Assembly (NCBI GenBank): GCA_017495105.1
Contig: JAFEIL010000527.1
Span: 1 to 39,899 of the forward strand
Length of the DNA stretch: 39,899 nt
Direction of reading: 5' to 3'
DNA from: Emticicia sp.
Lineage (GTDB): Bacteria > Bacteroidota > Bacteroidia > Cytophagales > Spirosomataceae
Each line of letters begins with the position of its first letter. Positions within the stretch are counted from its first letter, which is position 1. Positions 18,125-26,745 of the stretch are shown one piece after another. A program made the position numbers and the translations under genes. The notes under the pieces were generated by a model that saw only the letters and a program-made list of their open reading frames with translations, was not told where the DNA came from and did not search any database.

Positions 18125-18508
18125 ATGAAAAATTTCATAGATTTTTTCCTTTTAGTTTTTTTTCAGGTTATGCAAAACGAAGAAGTTTAGGTTGTACAAA
18201 TGCCATTGGTTTATAAAATTGAATTAAATATTTATACATAATTCACCTTTCAAGAAGGTATAAAAGTCAAAATTATAAGAGTAGAAGATACTCGATGTCC
18301 GTACAATATTACCTGTATTTGAGCTAGTATGGTAAAGATTAACTTTATAGTCAGCTAAAAGTGTGTATCAAAAGACACCTCAGTAGATTTTGAATCAAAA
18401 CCTATTAAAACCACTGTTGATTTGAGTGATGCGAATTATTTAGTATAGGGTGCTGACGAGTTTCCTTATCTAAATGTGTTATTGATTATTAAAAAGACTA
18501 TTAATTAA
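18125..18508 (+). pseudogene. Decayed small exported protein gene with five in-frame stops
   Basis: One reading frame runs for 127 codons from ATG 18125 to TAA 18506-18508, interrupted by TAG (18188), TAA (18239), TGA (18320), TAA (18356) and TAG (18446), with no frameshift. It starts with a signal-like MKNFIDFFLLVFFQ, then gives FTFQEGIKVKIIRVEDTR, CPYNITCI-stop-AS, DFESKPIKTTVDLSDANYLV and a hydrophobic end LNVLLIIKKTIN. The run RVEDTRCPYNITCI-stop-A matches the pattern VEDSRCP..V.CxWAG found in small Bacteroidota secreted proteins, so the TGA probably replaces Trp (TGG). Codons between stops look protein-like. I conclude it is a recently inactivated gene. It fills most of the 699-base gap between the AIM24 and YtxH genes; the rest shows nothing else. 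Confidence 0.75.
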
Positions 18509-18664
18509 TGAAATAAAAGGAATGAGCTTCGAGATGGTTCGTTGCAGCGATAAAATACTAAAACTAATATTTGCTTTATTTTAATTTTTAGATTAACTCA
18601 CTATATAAGTAGGTATAACCGTGAAAAAGATGCAGAATAGATTTGTAATCCAATTATATTGCGT

Positions 18665-18696
18665 AGAAAATAGAAAAGGACGAAGTCAGAGCTTCG
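18665..18696 (-). terminator. Possible terminator of the YtxH-like gene
   Basis: Minus-strand CGAAG-CTCTGA-CTTCG (18696-18681) is followed by TCCTTTTCTATTTTC. It sits 14 bases after the YtxH-like stop. The stem has only five pairs and two C bases separate it from the T-rich tract, so the call is tentative. Confidence 0.4.
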
Positions 18697-18710
18697 CCCC
18701 CTCAAATTTA

Positions 18711-19013
18711 TCATTTTGGCTCTTCGGCAGCAGGTGTTTCGGTTGCTACCTTTACTTTTCCAAATAATTCTTGTAAAAATGCCTCAGCATCTGGAAAGCT
18801 ATCTTTCAATGCCGCACCTGCTTCAGTTTTTAGTTTCTCAAAATATTCAGGAGCTTTGTCAATTGCTTGTTCGGCTTCATCTTTAAACTGCCCTGCTTTT
18901 ATTTTCAAATCTGCCAAAGCTTTTTCTCCTTCTTCGGTTTGTAAATATTTATTAAGTGCTACGCCCGCCGCTGCTCCGAGTACGAATGTTGCTAAATGTT
19001 TTGCGTTGACCAT
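18711..19013 (-). CDS. YtxH-like small membrane-associated protein
   Basis: A 100-residue protein. Residues 5-24 (KHLATFVLGAAAGVALNKYL) form a glycine/alanine-rich hydrophobic segment, followed by an amphipathic, Lys/Glu/Ala-rich helical region likely to be coiled coil (residues 27-92) and an acidic tail PAAEEPK. This layout is that of YtxH-domain (PF12732) general stress proteins, whose molecular role is not settled. The hydrophobic segment may anchor it to the inner membrane. It is divergent from the YdcF gene and transcribed toward the pseudogene. No strong promoter was seen in front of it. Confidence 0.8.
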   Translation of the reverse strand: MVNAKHLATFVLGAAAGVALNKYLQTEEGEKALADLKIKAGQFKDEAEQAIDKAPEYFEKLKTEAGAALKDSFPDAEAFLQELFGKVKVATETPAAEEPK

Positions 19014-19133
19014 TTTAGTAAATGTTGTTTTATATGTTTAATGCTGATTCTTTGACTAAATTCATTCATGAAAGTATCAAACTTTATTGATTAATAATTG
19101 ATAATTTTGCCGATTGGTAAATTTTATACGCAG

Positions 19134-19802
19134 ATGGACGAAAATCTTGTTGACTATTACGCAGAGCTTCTATACGATTATCATTTTTTGAAACAACCCT
19201 TACAAAAAGCCGACGCAATTTTTGTTTTAGGAAGCCACGACCCCAGCGTAGCTGACTATGCCGTAGAATTGTATAAAAAAGGTTGGGCAAAATACATTAT
19301 TTTTTCAGGTGGAGTTTTTCGTCCTGTCGGAGAACTCCGAAATCTATCGCCAAAGTCAGAAGCTGATGCCTTTTTCGATATTGCTCTAAAAGCAGGTGTG
19401 CCATCTGAAGTGGTCATTCTTGATAACGAAGCCACAAATACAGGTGAGAATTTTTCGTGTACGAGAAAGATTTTTAAAGAAAAAGGCTTCGATTTTCAGA
19501 GTTTTATTTTGGTGCAAAAGCCTTATATGGTGCGTCGAACTCACGCAACTGCTTTGGTGCAATTTGCTGAGTTTAAATTCATGTCAACAGCCAAATCCGA
19601 TTCTTACGCCCAGTATATTACTCGGTGTGCCGAAAATAATATAAGCAAAGAACGAGTAATCAGCAACATGACGGGAGATTTACAACGCCTAAAAATTTAT
19701 CCTGAAAAAGGGTTCTTAGTAAAGATGGAAATTCCAGAAAATGTATGGGAAGCTTACGAAAAACTCATCGAAATGGGTTTTGATGGCCGAATGGCTAATT
19801 AG
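19134..19802 (+). CDS. YdcF family protein (DUF218)
   Basis: A 222-residue protein with the DUF218/YdcF Rossmann-like fold. KADAIFVLGSHDPSVADYAVELYKKG opens the domain, YIIFSGGVFRP gives the phosphate-binding-like SGG, SEADAFFDIALKAGVPSEVVILDNEATNTGENF holds the conserved EA..T..N stretch, and VQKPYMVRRTHAT follows. E. coli YdcF binds S-adenosylmethionine in vitro; others, such as SanA and ElyC, act on envelope integrity. This copy has no membrane helix, so a cytosolic role is more likely. ATG 19134 is chosen over the TTG at 19098 because a TAATTTTG promoter-like element (19102-19109) lies between them. Confidence 0.85.
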   Translation: MDENLVDYYAELLYDYHFLKQPLQKADAIFVLGSHDPSVADYAVELYKKGWAKYIIFSGGVFRPVGELRNLSPKSEADAFFDIALKAGVPSEVVILDNEATNTGENFSCTRKIFKEKGFDFQSFILVQKPYMVRRTHATALVQFAEFKFMSTAKSDSYAQYITRCAENNISKERVISNMTGDLQRLKIYPEKGFLVKMEIPENVWEAYEKLIEMGFDGRMAN

Positions 19803-19899
19803 CTGGGAAAATTTTTTACATAAAAGTTTAATATTTATTGTTTTAGTGATAGTTTTAATAAAAAAACACAATTAATTCATCCAAAAATCTTTTCAACTT

Positions 19900-20562
19900 A
19901 TGAAAACTTACATATTTTTACTGCTACAACTTATAGTATTTACAGGTCTTGGTCAAAATGAAAAACCTTCAATTAAAGGTGATAATGATGTTTGTGCAGG
20001 GGCCAAAGCAACTTATAGCCACACAATTACCGATAAGAGCATAAAATTTAAAGATTGGATTTTACCAGAAGGGGCTGAAAAAGTATCTGAAAATAAAAAT
20101 AAAATCACTGTGCAGTTTAAAAAAAATGGAAGTTATGAACTCAAAGCCATTTTTATTTCGGAAGATAATGCCCTTTGTAGCCAAACGTTTAATGTAGCGG
20201 TGCATGAGCAACCAAAAATTAGTATTGCAGGATTAGACCGAGTTTATTCAAAATCTGATAACGTTTTTGAAGCAAGTCCAAATTCAGATGTTGATGTTTT
20301 TACTTGGTCGGTTTATCTTTCACAAGGAAGTACCGACCTTTTACATGGAAACTTAGGTGTTACTGCAAAAAACTTTGAAGATGCAGTAATGTATTCTTAT
20401 CCGAACAAATCGTCAATTATGCTTGATTTTAGAAGACCAGGCATTTACGAATTAAAAGTTTTTAGTAAAGGTAAAAATGGTTGCGAAAGCCCAATTCAAA
20501 CAAAAATAATTAAAGCGTACCTAGTACCAGAAAATCGAGTTTTGACAACAAATATGCCTTAA
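19900..20562 (+). CDS. Secreted PKD-like domain protein (hypothetical)
   Basis: A 220-residue protein that starts with a signal peptide (residues 1-18, ending GLGQ). The mature chain contains two immunoglobulin/PKD-like beta sandwich repeats. The first, about residues 22-105, has ICAG-like DVCAGAKATYSHTI and GSYELKAIFIS. The second, about 107-210, has VFTWSVYLSQGSTD and GIYELKVFSKGKNGCE. Paired Cys residues (about 32 and 93; one near the end) are typical for extracellular Bacteroidota proteins. There is no sorting domain at the C-terminus, so it is probably periplasmic or released. I do not recognise a specific function. It ends tail to tail with the CoA-binding gene, the two stops overlapping by four bases. 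Confidence 0.7.
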   Translation: MKTYIFLLLQLIVFTGLGQNEKPSIKGDNDVCAGAKATYSHTITDKSIKFKDWILPEGAEKVSENKNKITVQFKKNGSYELKAIFISEDNALCSQTFNVAVHEQPKISIAGLDRVYSKSDNVFEASPNSDVDVFTWSVYLSQGSTDLLHGNLGVTAKNFEDAVMYSYPNKSSIMLDFRRPGIYELKVFSKGKNGCESPIQTKIIKAYLVPENRVLTTNMP

Positions 20563-20921
20563 TACTGGCCCGTAGCAAGCATAACGAGTGTACATGCTTC
20601 AATCGGTTCGATACCTTTTTCGGTCAGAAAATCCTCAAATACAGGGTTTTCTGTACCGGGATTGAAAATCACTCTCCGAGGTTTTAGGTCGGCCACGTAA
20701 TCAAAATATTCACTTTGCCTTTGTGGGTTCACATAAAGTGTAACCGTATCTATATCTTCAAATTTCTCTTTTTCGGTATTTATTTCTTTTCCAGCAACAA
20801 GCCCTTCTTTTACACCCAAAAGTTCAATCTCATGCTTGTGGCTTACCAATTTATTAGCTGCCAAAAAAGAATATCTACTTGGGTCGGTTGATGCACCTAT
20901 AACTAATGTTTTCTTTGCCAT
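20559..20921 (-). CDS. CoA-binding domain protein (YccU-like)
   Basis: A 120-residue protein with a single CoA_binding_2 Rossmann domain. KTLVIGASTDPSRYSFLAANKL is the nucleotide-binding turn, VTLYVNPQRQSEYFDYV is the central strand and helix, and PRRVIFNPGTENPVF is the conserved NPG motif, followed by EACTLVML. The length is that of the family. These domains bind coenzyme A in succinyl-CoA synthetases; stand-alone copies have no proven role. It lies 47 bases after the glycosylase gene on the same strand and is probably cotranscribed with it. Confidence 0.88.
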   Translation of the reverse strand: MAKKTLVIGASTDPSRYSFLAANKLVSHKHEIELLGVKEGLVAGKEINTEKEKFEDIDTVTLYVNPQRQSEYFDYVADLKPRRVIFNPGTENPVFEDFLTEKGIEPIEACTLVMLATGQY

Positions 20922-20968
20922 TTTTGAAAATGTTTCTGTTCTAAAAATCTTATTTTCTGAAAATTAGT

Positions 20969-21847
20969 TCAACCCAACAGCGAATGCCAAAAATAGAAAG
21001 TTGCATATCCTCGCCAATCCTTCCATTTTTCGGCCATTTGGTTCAATTCACTAATTGTCGGCTTTGCCGCTAAACCATATTGCGTTTTCACAGCATTATG
21101 CAGCCCCACATCTTCCACAGGAAAAGCATCATAGTTTTTTAGACTTTTCATCATAGAATAATTAGCCGTCCAGTTGCCAACGCCTTTTATCTTGACCAAT
21201 TTTTCTTTCACTTCTTCAAAAGTTAACTTTTTTAAAGTTTCTTGCGATAAATTTCCTTCGGCAAATTCACGTGATACATTTAATATATACTGTGCTTTGC
21301 TTTTACTAAACTGAAGATGCTGAAAATCTTCAAGATTCAAACTTGCCAATCTTTCGGGAGTTGGTAAGGCATAAAAGGCTTCATTATTATTAAAATGTTT
21401 CTGACCAAAATTCTGAACTAGCTTTTCCTTAAGTGAATATGCAAAATTTAGATTAATCTGCTGACCAATAATCGACCAAACCAAAGATTCAAATAAATCT
21501 GGCATTCCAATCATGCGGAGTCCATAAAATTTTTGGCAAAGCGAAGCCAAAACTTTGTCATTTTGAGCAGTTTCATAAAAAAGATGAAGATTTGCCTTCA
21601 AATCAAACCAATCAGAAACATAATTTTTGACAATCTCAATAATTTTTTGATCCTGATTTTCTGAATGGATTGATATTTGCAAGTGAGAATCGTAGGATAT
21701 AGAGAATAAAATGAGCGAATATTCAAATGAAATAACTTTAAAAATCTCTTTATTCTTGATAGTATGCAGGCATTCTTTTTCATTCCGAGAAAGAAATCGA
21801 AGAATTTGTTCAAAGTTAAACGCTGTTGGGGTAGATAATTCAATCAT
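20969..21847 (-). CDS. AlkA-type DNA-3-methyladenine glycosylase II
   Basis: A 292-residue base-excision enzyme. Residues about 1-110 form the AlkA N-terminal domain, followed by the HhH-GPD fold: DLFESLVWSIIGQQINLNFAYSLKEKL (about 118-144), the hairpin KIKGVGNWTANYSMMKSL (about 219-236) and FPVEDVGL, whose Asp is at the position of the catalytic Asp of AlkA. It would cut alkylated purines from DNA. No Cys cluster for an iron-sulfur centre is present. No Ada-like box or consensus promoter was seen upstream. It leads a two-gene unit with the CoA-binding protein. The gene symbol is withheld because the AlkA and YfjP-like groups are hard to separate by eye. Confidence 0.88.
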   Translation of the reverse strand: MIELSTPTAFNFEQILRFLSRNEKECLHTIKNKEIFKVISFEYSLILFSISYDSHLQISIHSENQDQKIIEIVKNYVSDWFDLKANLHLFYETAQNDKVLASLCQKFYGLRMIGMPDLFESLVWSIIGQQINLNFAYSLKEKLVQNFGQKHFNNNEAFYALPTPERLASLNLEDFQHLQFSKSKAQYILNVSREFAEGNLSQETLKKLTFEEVKEKLVKIKGVGNWTANYSMMKSLKNYDAFPVEDVGLHNAVKTQYGLAAKPTISELNQMAEKWKDWRGYATFYFWHSLLG

Positions 21848-21970
21848 TTGAAAGAAGAAATGAGGTCAGAATGCAATCTAAGCGAAATAATTTTTAAAAA
21901 GAATCCGAACTTTGCTTAAATGTTTAAATTCGTTTTTTTTATCACAAAAACAGAAGTTTATACCTTTATA

Positions 21971-22002
21971 TTTGCAACAAAAGCGGTTATACTTTACCTT
22001 TG
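21971..22002 (+). promoter_or_regulatory. Distal promoter upstream of the act operon
   Basis: TTTG at 21971-21974, 20 bases, and TACCTTTG at 21995-22002 give a full consensus match. The start site would be near 22008, about 277 bases before actA, so the transcript would carry a long leader or be a separate RNA. Confidence 0.6.
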
Positions 22003-22076
22003 TGGTGTTATTAAGTAAAAAGTTTTTTTCAGTACCATACAAAATATATACATTCCATATAATTAAAATTCTTGCT

Positions 22077-22127
22077 AAAATACCATTCTATAGTCATCTG
22101 TATACGTTGATTTTGGGGTGGTATTTT
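22077..22127 (+). ncRNA. Stem-loop in the actA leader; possible small RNA end
   Basis: AAAATACCA (22077-22085) and TGGTATTTT (22119-22127) pair perfectly and can extend inward with G-U pairs, around a loop of about 30 bases. It lies about 70-120 bases after the distal start site. With that promoter it could bound a small RNA of about 120 bases, or a leader structure of actA. The rest of the 437-base gap (21848-22284) is AT-rich and carries no convincing gene. Confidence 0.3.
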
Positions 22128-22215
22128 GTTGTAAAATGCTGATAATCAAACAATTATGTGTCTATTTAAAATAATTCTAAATTACTATAAGCTATAAAAA
22201 AAATAACAAAAGCTA

Positions 22216-22246
22216 TTTGATAGAAAACAATAGTAGCGTAGTTTTG
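22216..22246 (+). promoter_or_regulatory. Proximal promoter of the act-cox operon
   Basis: TTTG at 22216-22219, exactly 19 bases, then TAGTTTTG at 22239-22246 match the Bacteroidota sigma-factor consensus. The start site near 22252 leaves a leader of about 32 bases before the actA ATG. Confidence 0.75.
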
Positions 22247-22284
22247 CAGTCTGAAAAAGTAGGAATACTACATTATATATAAAT

Positions 22285-23529
22285 ATGATTCGTAAATTTT
22301 ATAAGTCAATTTTAGCTCTTGCTGTTGCTGTAAGCATTTCCGTTGGTTATGTAGCGGCACAAGATAGTACTTCTACTGCATCCGCTGCACCTGCTGGTGG
22401 TGGCGATGTAGCTAAAGGAGAAGGGTTGTTCAAGAATAACTGTGCACAATGCCATGCCGTTACGGCAGAGGTTGTTGTTGGGCCGGGTTTGGCAGGAATC
22501 GAAGAGCGTAGAGACTATGCTTGGTTGAAGAAATGGATAAACAATCCAATGGGCGTAATAGCCAGCGGCGATAAATATGCCAATGAGCTTTACGAAAAGT
22601 ACAATAAAACTCAAATGACCGCTTTCGCTGCATTTGGCGACGATGAAGTAAAAGCAATTTTAGCTTATGTTAAAAGTGCGAATGTTGTTCCAACAGTAGC
22701 AACTCCCCCACCAGGAACTCCTATACAAGATAATACTAATACAGGTGGTGGTAAATTTATCAATGTTATCTTGGTAGCATTGTTAATTATCATGGGTCTT
22801 GTTTTGGTAGCTTTACTTGGTATCTTACAATTATTAAATAAATTGTCAGGTGCAGATGCTGGTTCATCAGAAGCTTCTCTTTCATTCGGAGAAAAACTTC
22901 AAGCAAGCTTCAAAAACATTGCGGCAAACAAAACTGTTCGTTCGGCTATTGTTTGGGCATTTATCTTACTTGCAACAAAAGCTACTTTCGATGGTATGTA
23001 CGGAATTGGTGTTCACCAAGGATATGCTCCAAAACAACCAATTGCTTTCTCTCACAAATTGCACGCTGGCGAAATGAAAATCAACTGTGCGTATTGTCAC
23101 ACAGGTGTGTATAAAGGAAAACAATCAGGTATTCCTTCTGCAAACATCTGTATGAACTGTCACAATGCTATCAAACGTGAATCGCCAGAAATACAAAAGA
23201 TTTACACTGCAATCGAAACTAATAAGCCAATTGAGTGGGTACGTGTACACAACTTGCCTGACTTAGCTTATTTTAACCACGCACAACACACAAATGTTGG
23301 TGGTTTAGAGTGTAAAAATTGTCACGGAGAAATTGAGAAGATGGAGGTAGTGCAACAACGCTCAAGCCTTACAATGGGCTGGTGTATTGATTGTCACCGT
23401 AAATCAGAAGTTAATGGTAAGGACAACGGCTATTACGCTAAATTGATGGAAGCTCATAGTGCAGTAAGTAAGGGAACAATGAAAGTACAGGATAACGGTG
23501 GATTAGAATGTGCTAAATGCCATTATTAA
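22285..23529 (+). CDS. actA: ACIII subunit ActA: monohaem domain fused to pentahaem cytochrome c
   Basis: A 414-residue multihaem cytochrome of alternative complex III, the menaquinol:cytochrome c/oxidase oxidoreductase. Residues 1-25 are a signal peptide. A class-I cytochrome c domain has CAQCH at Cys53. A membrane helix spans about 155-185 (FINVILVALLIIMGLVLVAL) and another hydrophobic stretch lies near 216-232. The pentahaem part follows with CAYCH (Cys268), CMNCH (289), CKNCH (343), CIDCH (367) and CAKCH (409), six CxxCH sites in all. Ser/His-rich FSHKLHAG and YFNHAQH carry distal haem ligands. It first receives electrons from ActB and passes them outward. It starts the operon, with the proximal promoter 39 bases upstream. 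Confidence 0.93.
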   Translation: MIRKFYKSILALAVAVSISVGYVAAQDSTSTASAAPAGGGDVAKGEGLFKNNCAQCHAVTAEVVVGPGLAGIEERRDYAWLKKWINNPMGVIASGDKYANELYEKYNKTQMTAFAAFGDDEVKAILAYVKSANVVPTVATPPPGTPIQDNTNTGGGKFINVILVALLIIMGLVLVALLGILQLLNKLSGADAGSSEASLSFGEKLQASFKNIAANKTVRSAIVWAFILLATKATFDGMYGIGVHQGYAPKQPIAFSHKLHAGEMKINCAYCHTGVYKGKQSGIPSANICMNCHNAIKRESPEIQKIYTAIETNKPIEWVRVHNLPDLAYFNHAQHTNVGGLECKNCHGEIEKMEVVQQRSSLTMGWCIDCHRKSEVNGKDNGYYAKLMEAHSAVSKGTMKVQDNGGLECAKCHY

Positions 23530-23575
23530 TACCTCAGTTTAATAAAAAGAAATTAAGTTTTTACAGAAAAAAATA

Positions 23576-23592
23576 AAGTCCCTTCGGGATTT
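23576..23592 (+). promoter_or_regulatory. Small hairpin between actA and actB
   Basis: AAGTCCC, a TTC loop and GGGATTT pair over seven bases (one G-T). It stands nine bases before the actB ATG and 47 after the actA stop. It could protect the actA 3' end after cleavage or tune actB translation. Confidence 0.45.
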
Positions 23593-23600
23593 AGGGTTAT

Positions 23601-26600
23601 ATGGAAAACACTAATAAAAAGTATTGGAAAGGGGTTGAGGAGTTGAAAAACGACATTGGGTTTGTACAAAATGCCAATCGTGAATTTAATTTAGATGATA
23701 TCGAAACTGTCGAGCCAACTCATCGCCGTGACTTCTTGAAAGTGTTAGGCTTTAGTGTGGCGGCAGTATCATTGGCTGCGTGCGATGCTCCAGTTCGTAA
23801 GGCTATCCCTTACTTAAATAAACCAGAAAGTGTAGAGCCGGGCATTCCAAACTGGTACGCATCTACCTATTCAGAAGGTGGCGACTATTGCAGTATCTTA
23901 GTAAAAACACGTGAAGGTCGTCCTGTTAAGATTGAAGGAAACAAACTTTCATCCATTACAAAAGGTGCGGTAAACGCAAGAGTGCACGCTTCAGTATTGA
24001 GCTTGTATGACAATGAAAAATTGAAAGCACCTAAAAAAGGTAGCTCGGATATAAAATGGGAAGAATTAGATAAAGAAGTCATCGCAGCCCTCGCTAAAGG
24101 TGGAAACATTCGTATCGTAACAAACTCAATTCTTTCTCCAACAACAAAAAAGGTAGTTGCTGATTTTGCTGCAAAATACCCTTCAACAAAGCACGTTACG
24201 TATGATGCAAATTCATCATATGCTATTGTGCAAGCAAATGCTGAATCTTTTGGTCAAGCAGTAATTCCTTCTTACGATTTCAGCAAAGCAAGCGTAATTG
24301 TAGGTATTAATGCCGATTTCTTAGGTACTTGGATTGCTCCAAACACATTTGCTGGTCAATGGGCTGTTACTCGTAAATTGAGAAGTGGCAAGAATGGTAA
24401 AAACACAATGTCTCGTCATTACCAATTTGAAACTGGTTTGACAATCACAGGTGCATCTGCCGATTATAGAGGAATGATAAAGCCATCACAAGAAGGTGAT
24501 GTTGCGTTAGCTTTATACAATAAAGTAGCTGCCGCTTTAGGTGGAAAAACTACTGGCGGTGGTGCTGTTGAAACACAAAATTTAGATAAGTGTGCAAAAG
24601 ACCTTATCGCTGCCAAAGGTGTTGCTTTAGTAGTATCTGGCTCAAATAACCCAGCAGTACAAACTATTGTTAATGCTATAAATAGCTTACTCGGTAGCTA
24701 CGGAACAACAATTGATTTAAGCACACCAGTAAATTACCGTCAAGGTAATGATGCTGAAATGACTGCATTCATTAACGAAGTAAAAGGTGGACAAGTTAGC
24801 ACTGCAATTTTTTTATCAAACCCAGTTTATGACCACGCAAGAGGTGCTGAGTTAGGTGAAGCATTATCGAAAGTTGCTACTACAATATCATTCTCTGACC
24901 GTGCAGACGAAACAGCTTCAAAATGTAAATACATCGCTCCAGCTCCTCATTACTTAGAGTCTTGGAATGATGCGGAACCTAAAAAAGGTTTCTACTCACT
25001 TACACAGCCAACAATCTCTTTGATTTTTGATACTCGTCAACCACAATCAAGTTTATTGACTTGGGCAGGTTTGAATGCAGACTATCAAGCATATTTGAAA
25101 TCAAACTGGAATAGCAATATTCTTAGTGGAAAGTCTTGGGTACAAGCATTACATGATGGTGTTTTCGAGCCTATAGCTGATTCAATCGTATTGGGTGCAG
25201 TTTTTGCAGGAAATGTTGATGTAGCAGCTGCTGCGATTGCTCAAGTAAAAGGTGCAGGTATTGAGGTTTCTATCTACGAATCAGTAGCAATTGGAACAGG
25301 TTTACAGGCAAACAACCCTTGGTTGCAAGAAATGCCAGACCCAATTTCGAAAGTTACTTGGGAAAATGTAATTGCGGTTTCACAAAAAACTGCTACTGAA
25401 TTAGGTATTGCACAAGGAGATATTGTCAATTTGACAGTAGGTGGTAAAAAAGTAGTAGGTACGAGTACAGATTTGGAAGGTGGAATTCCTGTATTAATTC
25501 AACCAGGTCAAGCAAACGGTACAATTTCAATAGCTTTTGGTTATGGTCGCACTGCCGCCGGAAAATCAGGAAATACGGGAGCAAATACATATCCTTTGGT
25601 TGCTAACGGGCAATATTGGGCAAACGATGCAAAAATTGAAAAAATAAAAGACGGATATACATTAGCACAAACACAAACTCACAGTACCGTAATGGGGCGT
25701 ACAGCAGTTGTACAAGAGTCTGTTTTAGGCGAATACGTAAAAGATGTTAAAGCTGGTCGTTTCGAACCAAAAATTGAAACTTCGGAAGGTGAGAAAAAAC
25801 CATACCAAATCACCCTCTGGAATGGTCACGAAAAGAAAAATCATAGCTGGGGAATGGTTATCGATTTGAATAGCTGTACCGGTTGTGGTTCATGTTTGGT
25901 AAGTTGCCAAGCAGAAAACAATGTGTCAGTAGTTGGAAAAGCTGAGGTCGCACGCGCAAGAGAGATGCACTGGATTCGTATCGACCGTTATTATAGCTCA
26001 GAAATGAGTCATGATGAGGCTCTTGCAGAAAAAGGTATCATCGGTGGTTACAGAGAATTAGAAATTGCTGCTGAAAATCCAGAAGTTGTATTCCAACCAA
26101 TGATGTGTCAGCACTGTTCAAATGCACCTTGTGAAACTGTTTGTCCAGTATTGGCAACTACTCACAGTTCAGAAGGTTTAAACCAAATGACATATAACCG
26201 TTGTATCGGTACTCGTTATTGTGCCAACAACTGTCCATATAAAGTACGTCGTTTCAATTGGTTCAAATATTTTGAAAACGATAACTTTGATTTCCACATG
26301 AATAATGACTTAGGTCGTATGGTGTTAAATCCAGACGTAACTGTCCGTTCACGTGGTGTTATTGAGAAGTGCTCAATGTGTGTGCAGCGTATCCAAGCGG
26401 GCAAATTAAATGCTAAAAAGGAGCGTCGTCGTCCAGTCGATGGAGAAATTCAAACAGCTTGCTCACAATCATGTCCAACAAATGCTATCACATTCGGCGA
26501 TATGCTTGATAACGAATCAGAAGTGTCGAAGATCTTAGCTGTTGAGAAAGAAGGTCGTGCTTTCCACGTATTGGAAGAAATCAACGTTCAACCACAGTTG

Positions 26601-26681
26601 AATTACTTGACTAAAATCCGTAACAAGGATGGCGTTGCAAAAGCAGCTCATGCTGAAAAGAAAGAAGCACATCATTCATAA
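23601..26681 (+). CDS. actB: ACIII subunit ActB: molybdopterin-oxidoreductase-like iron-sulfur protein
   Basis: A 1026-residue periplasmic subunit. A twin-arginine signal (HRRDFLKVLGFS, Arg42-Arg43) is followed by a lipobox (SLAAC, Cys61), so it is exported folded and probably lipid-anchored. Residues about 80-700 resemble the catalytic chain of molybdopterin enzymes but in ACIII this domain holds no cofactor. The last about 280 residues are a four-cluster ferredoxin-like domain with CTGCGSCLVSC, CQHCSNAPCETVCPV, CIGTRYCANNCPY and CSMCVQRI...CSQSCPTNAITFGD, the set for three 4Fe-4S and one 3Fe-4S centre. It takes electrons from quinol oxidised at the ActC/ActF side and hands them to ActA. The next gene, actC, starts 65 bases downstream. 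Confidence 0.95.
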   Translation: MENTNKKYWKGVEELKNDIGFVQNANREFNLDDIETVEPTHRRDFLKVLGFSVAAVSLAACDAPVRKAIPYLNKPESVEPGIPNWYASTYSEGGDYCSILVKTREGRPVKIEGNKLSSITKGAVNARVHASVLSLYDNEKLKAPKKGSSDIKWEELDKEVIAALAKGGNIRIVTNSILSPTTKKVVADFAAKYPSTKHVTYDANSSYAIVQANAESFGQAVIPSYDFSKASVIVGINADFLGTWIAPNTFAGQWAVTRKLRSGKNGKNTMSRHYQFETGLTITGASADYRGMIKPSQEGDVALALYNKVAAALGGKTTGGGAVETQNLDKCAKDLIAAKGVALVVSGSNNPAVQTIVNAINSLLGSYGTTIDLSTPVNYRQGNDAEMTAFINEVKGGQVSTAIFLSNPVYDHARGAELGEALSKVATTISFSDRADETASKCKYIAPAPHYLESWNDAEPKKGFYSLTQPTISLIFDTRQPQSSLLTWAGLNADYQAYLKSNWNSNILSGKSWVQALHDGVFEPIADSIVLGAVFAGNVDVAAAAIAQVKGAGIEVSIYESVAIGTGLQANNPWLQEMPDPISKVTWENVIAVSQKTATELGIAQGDIVNLTVGGKKVVGTSTDLEGGIPVLIQPGQANGTISIAFGYGRTAAGKSGNTGANTYPLVANGQYWANDAKIEKIKDGYTLAQTQTHSTVMGRTAVVQESVLGEYVKDVKAGRFEPKIETSEGEKKPYQITLWNGHEKKNHSWGMVIDLNSCTGCGSCLVSCQAENNVSVVGKAEVARAREMHWIRIDRYYSSEMSHDEALAEKGIIGGYRELEIAAENPEVVFQPMMCQHCSNAPCETVCPVLATTHSSEGLNQMTYNRCIGTRYCANNCPYKVRRFNWFKYFENDNFDFHMNNDLGRMVLNPDVTVRSRGVIEKCSMCVQRIQAGKLNAKKERRRPVDGEIQTACSQSCPTNAITFGDMLDNESEVSKILAVEKEGRAFHVLEEINVQPQLNYLTKIRNKDGVAKAAHAEKKEAHHS

Positions 26682-26745
26682 TTTGAAAGGTTGGTTTGAA
26701 GTTTAAATAGAAAATTAAAAATAAATATCTCAAAAAAATAAAACT

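Noticed and set aside
18125-18508. Alternative genetic code or stop read-through as the reason for the five stops
   Set aside because: All other genes use TAA, TAG and TGA as normal ends, and three different stop codons are involved; decay is simpler.
21912-22142. 76-residue ORF between the glycosylase gene and actA
   Set aside because: Composition is Phe/Leu/Lys-rich as expected from AT-rich non-coding DNA; the distal promoter falls inside it; no domain is recognisable.
23601-26681. ActB as an active molybdopterin oxidoreductase
   Set aside because: The context of actA-F and the C-terminal iron-sulfur domain fit ACIII, whose molybdopterin-like domain carries no cofactor.
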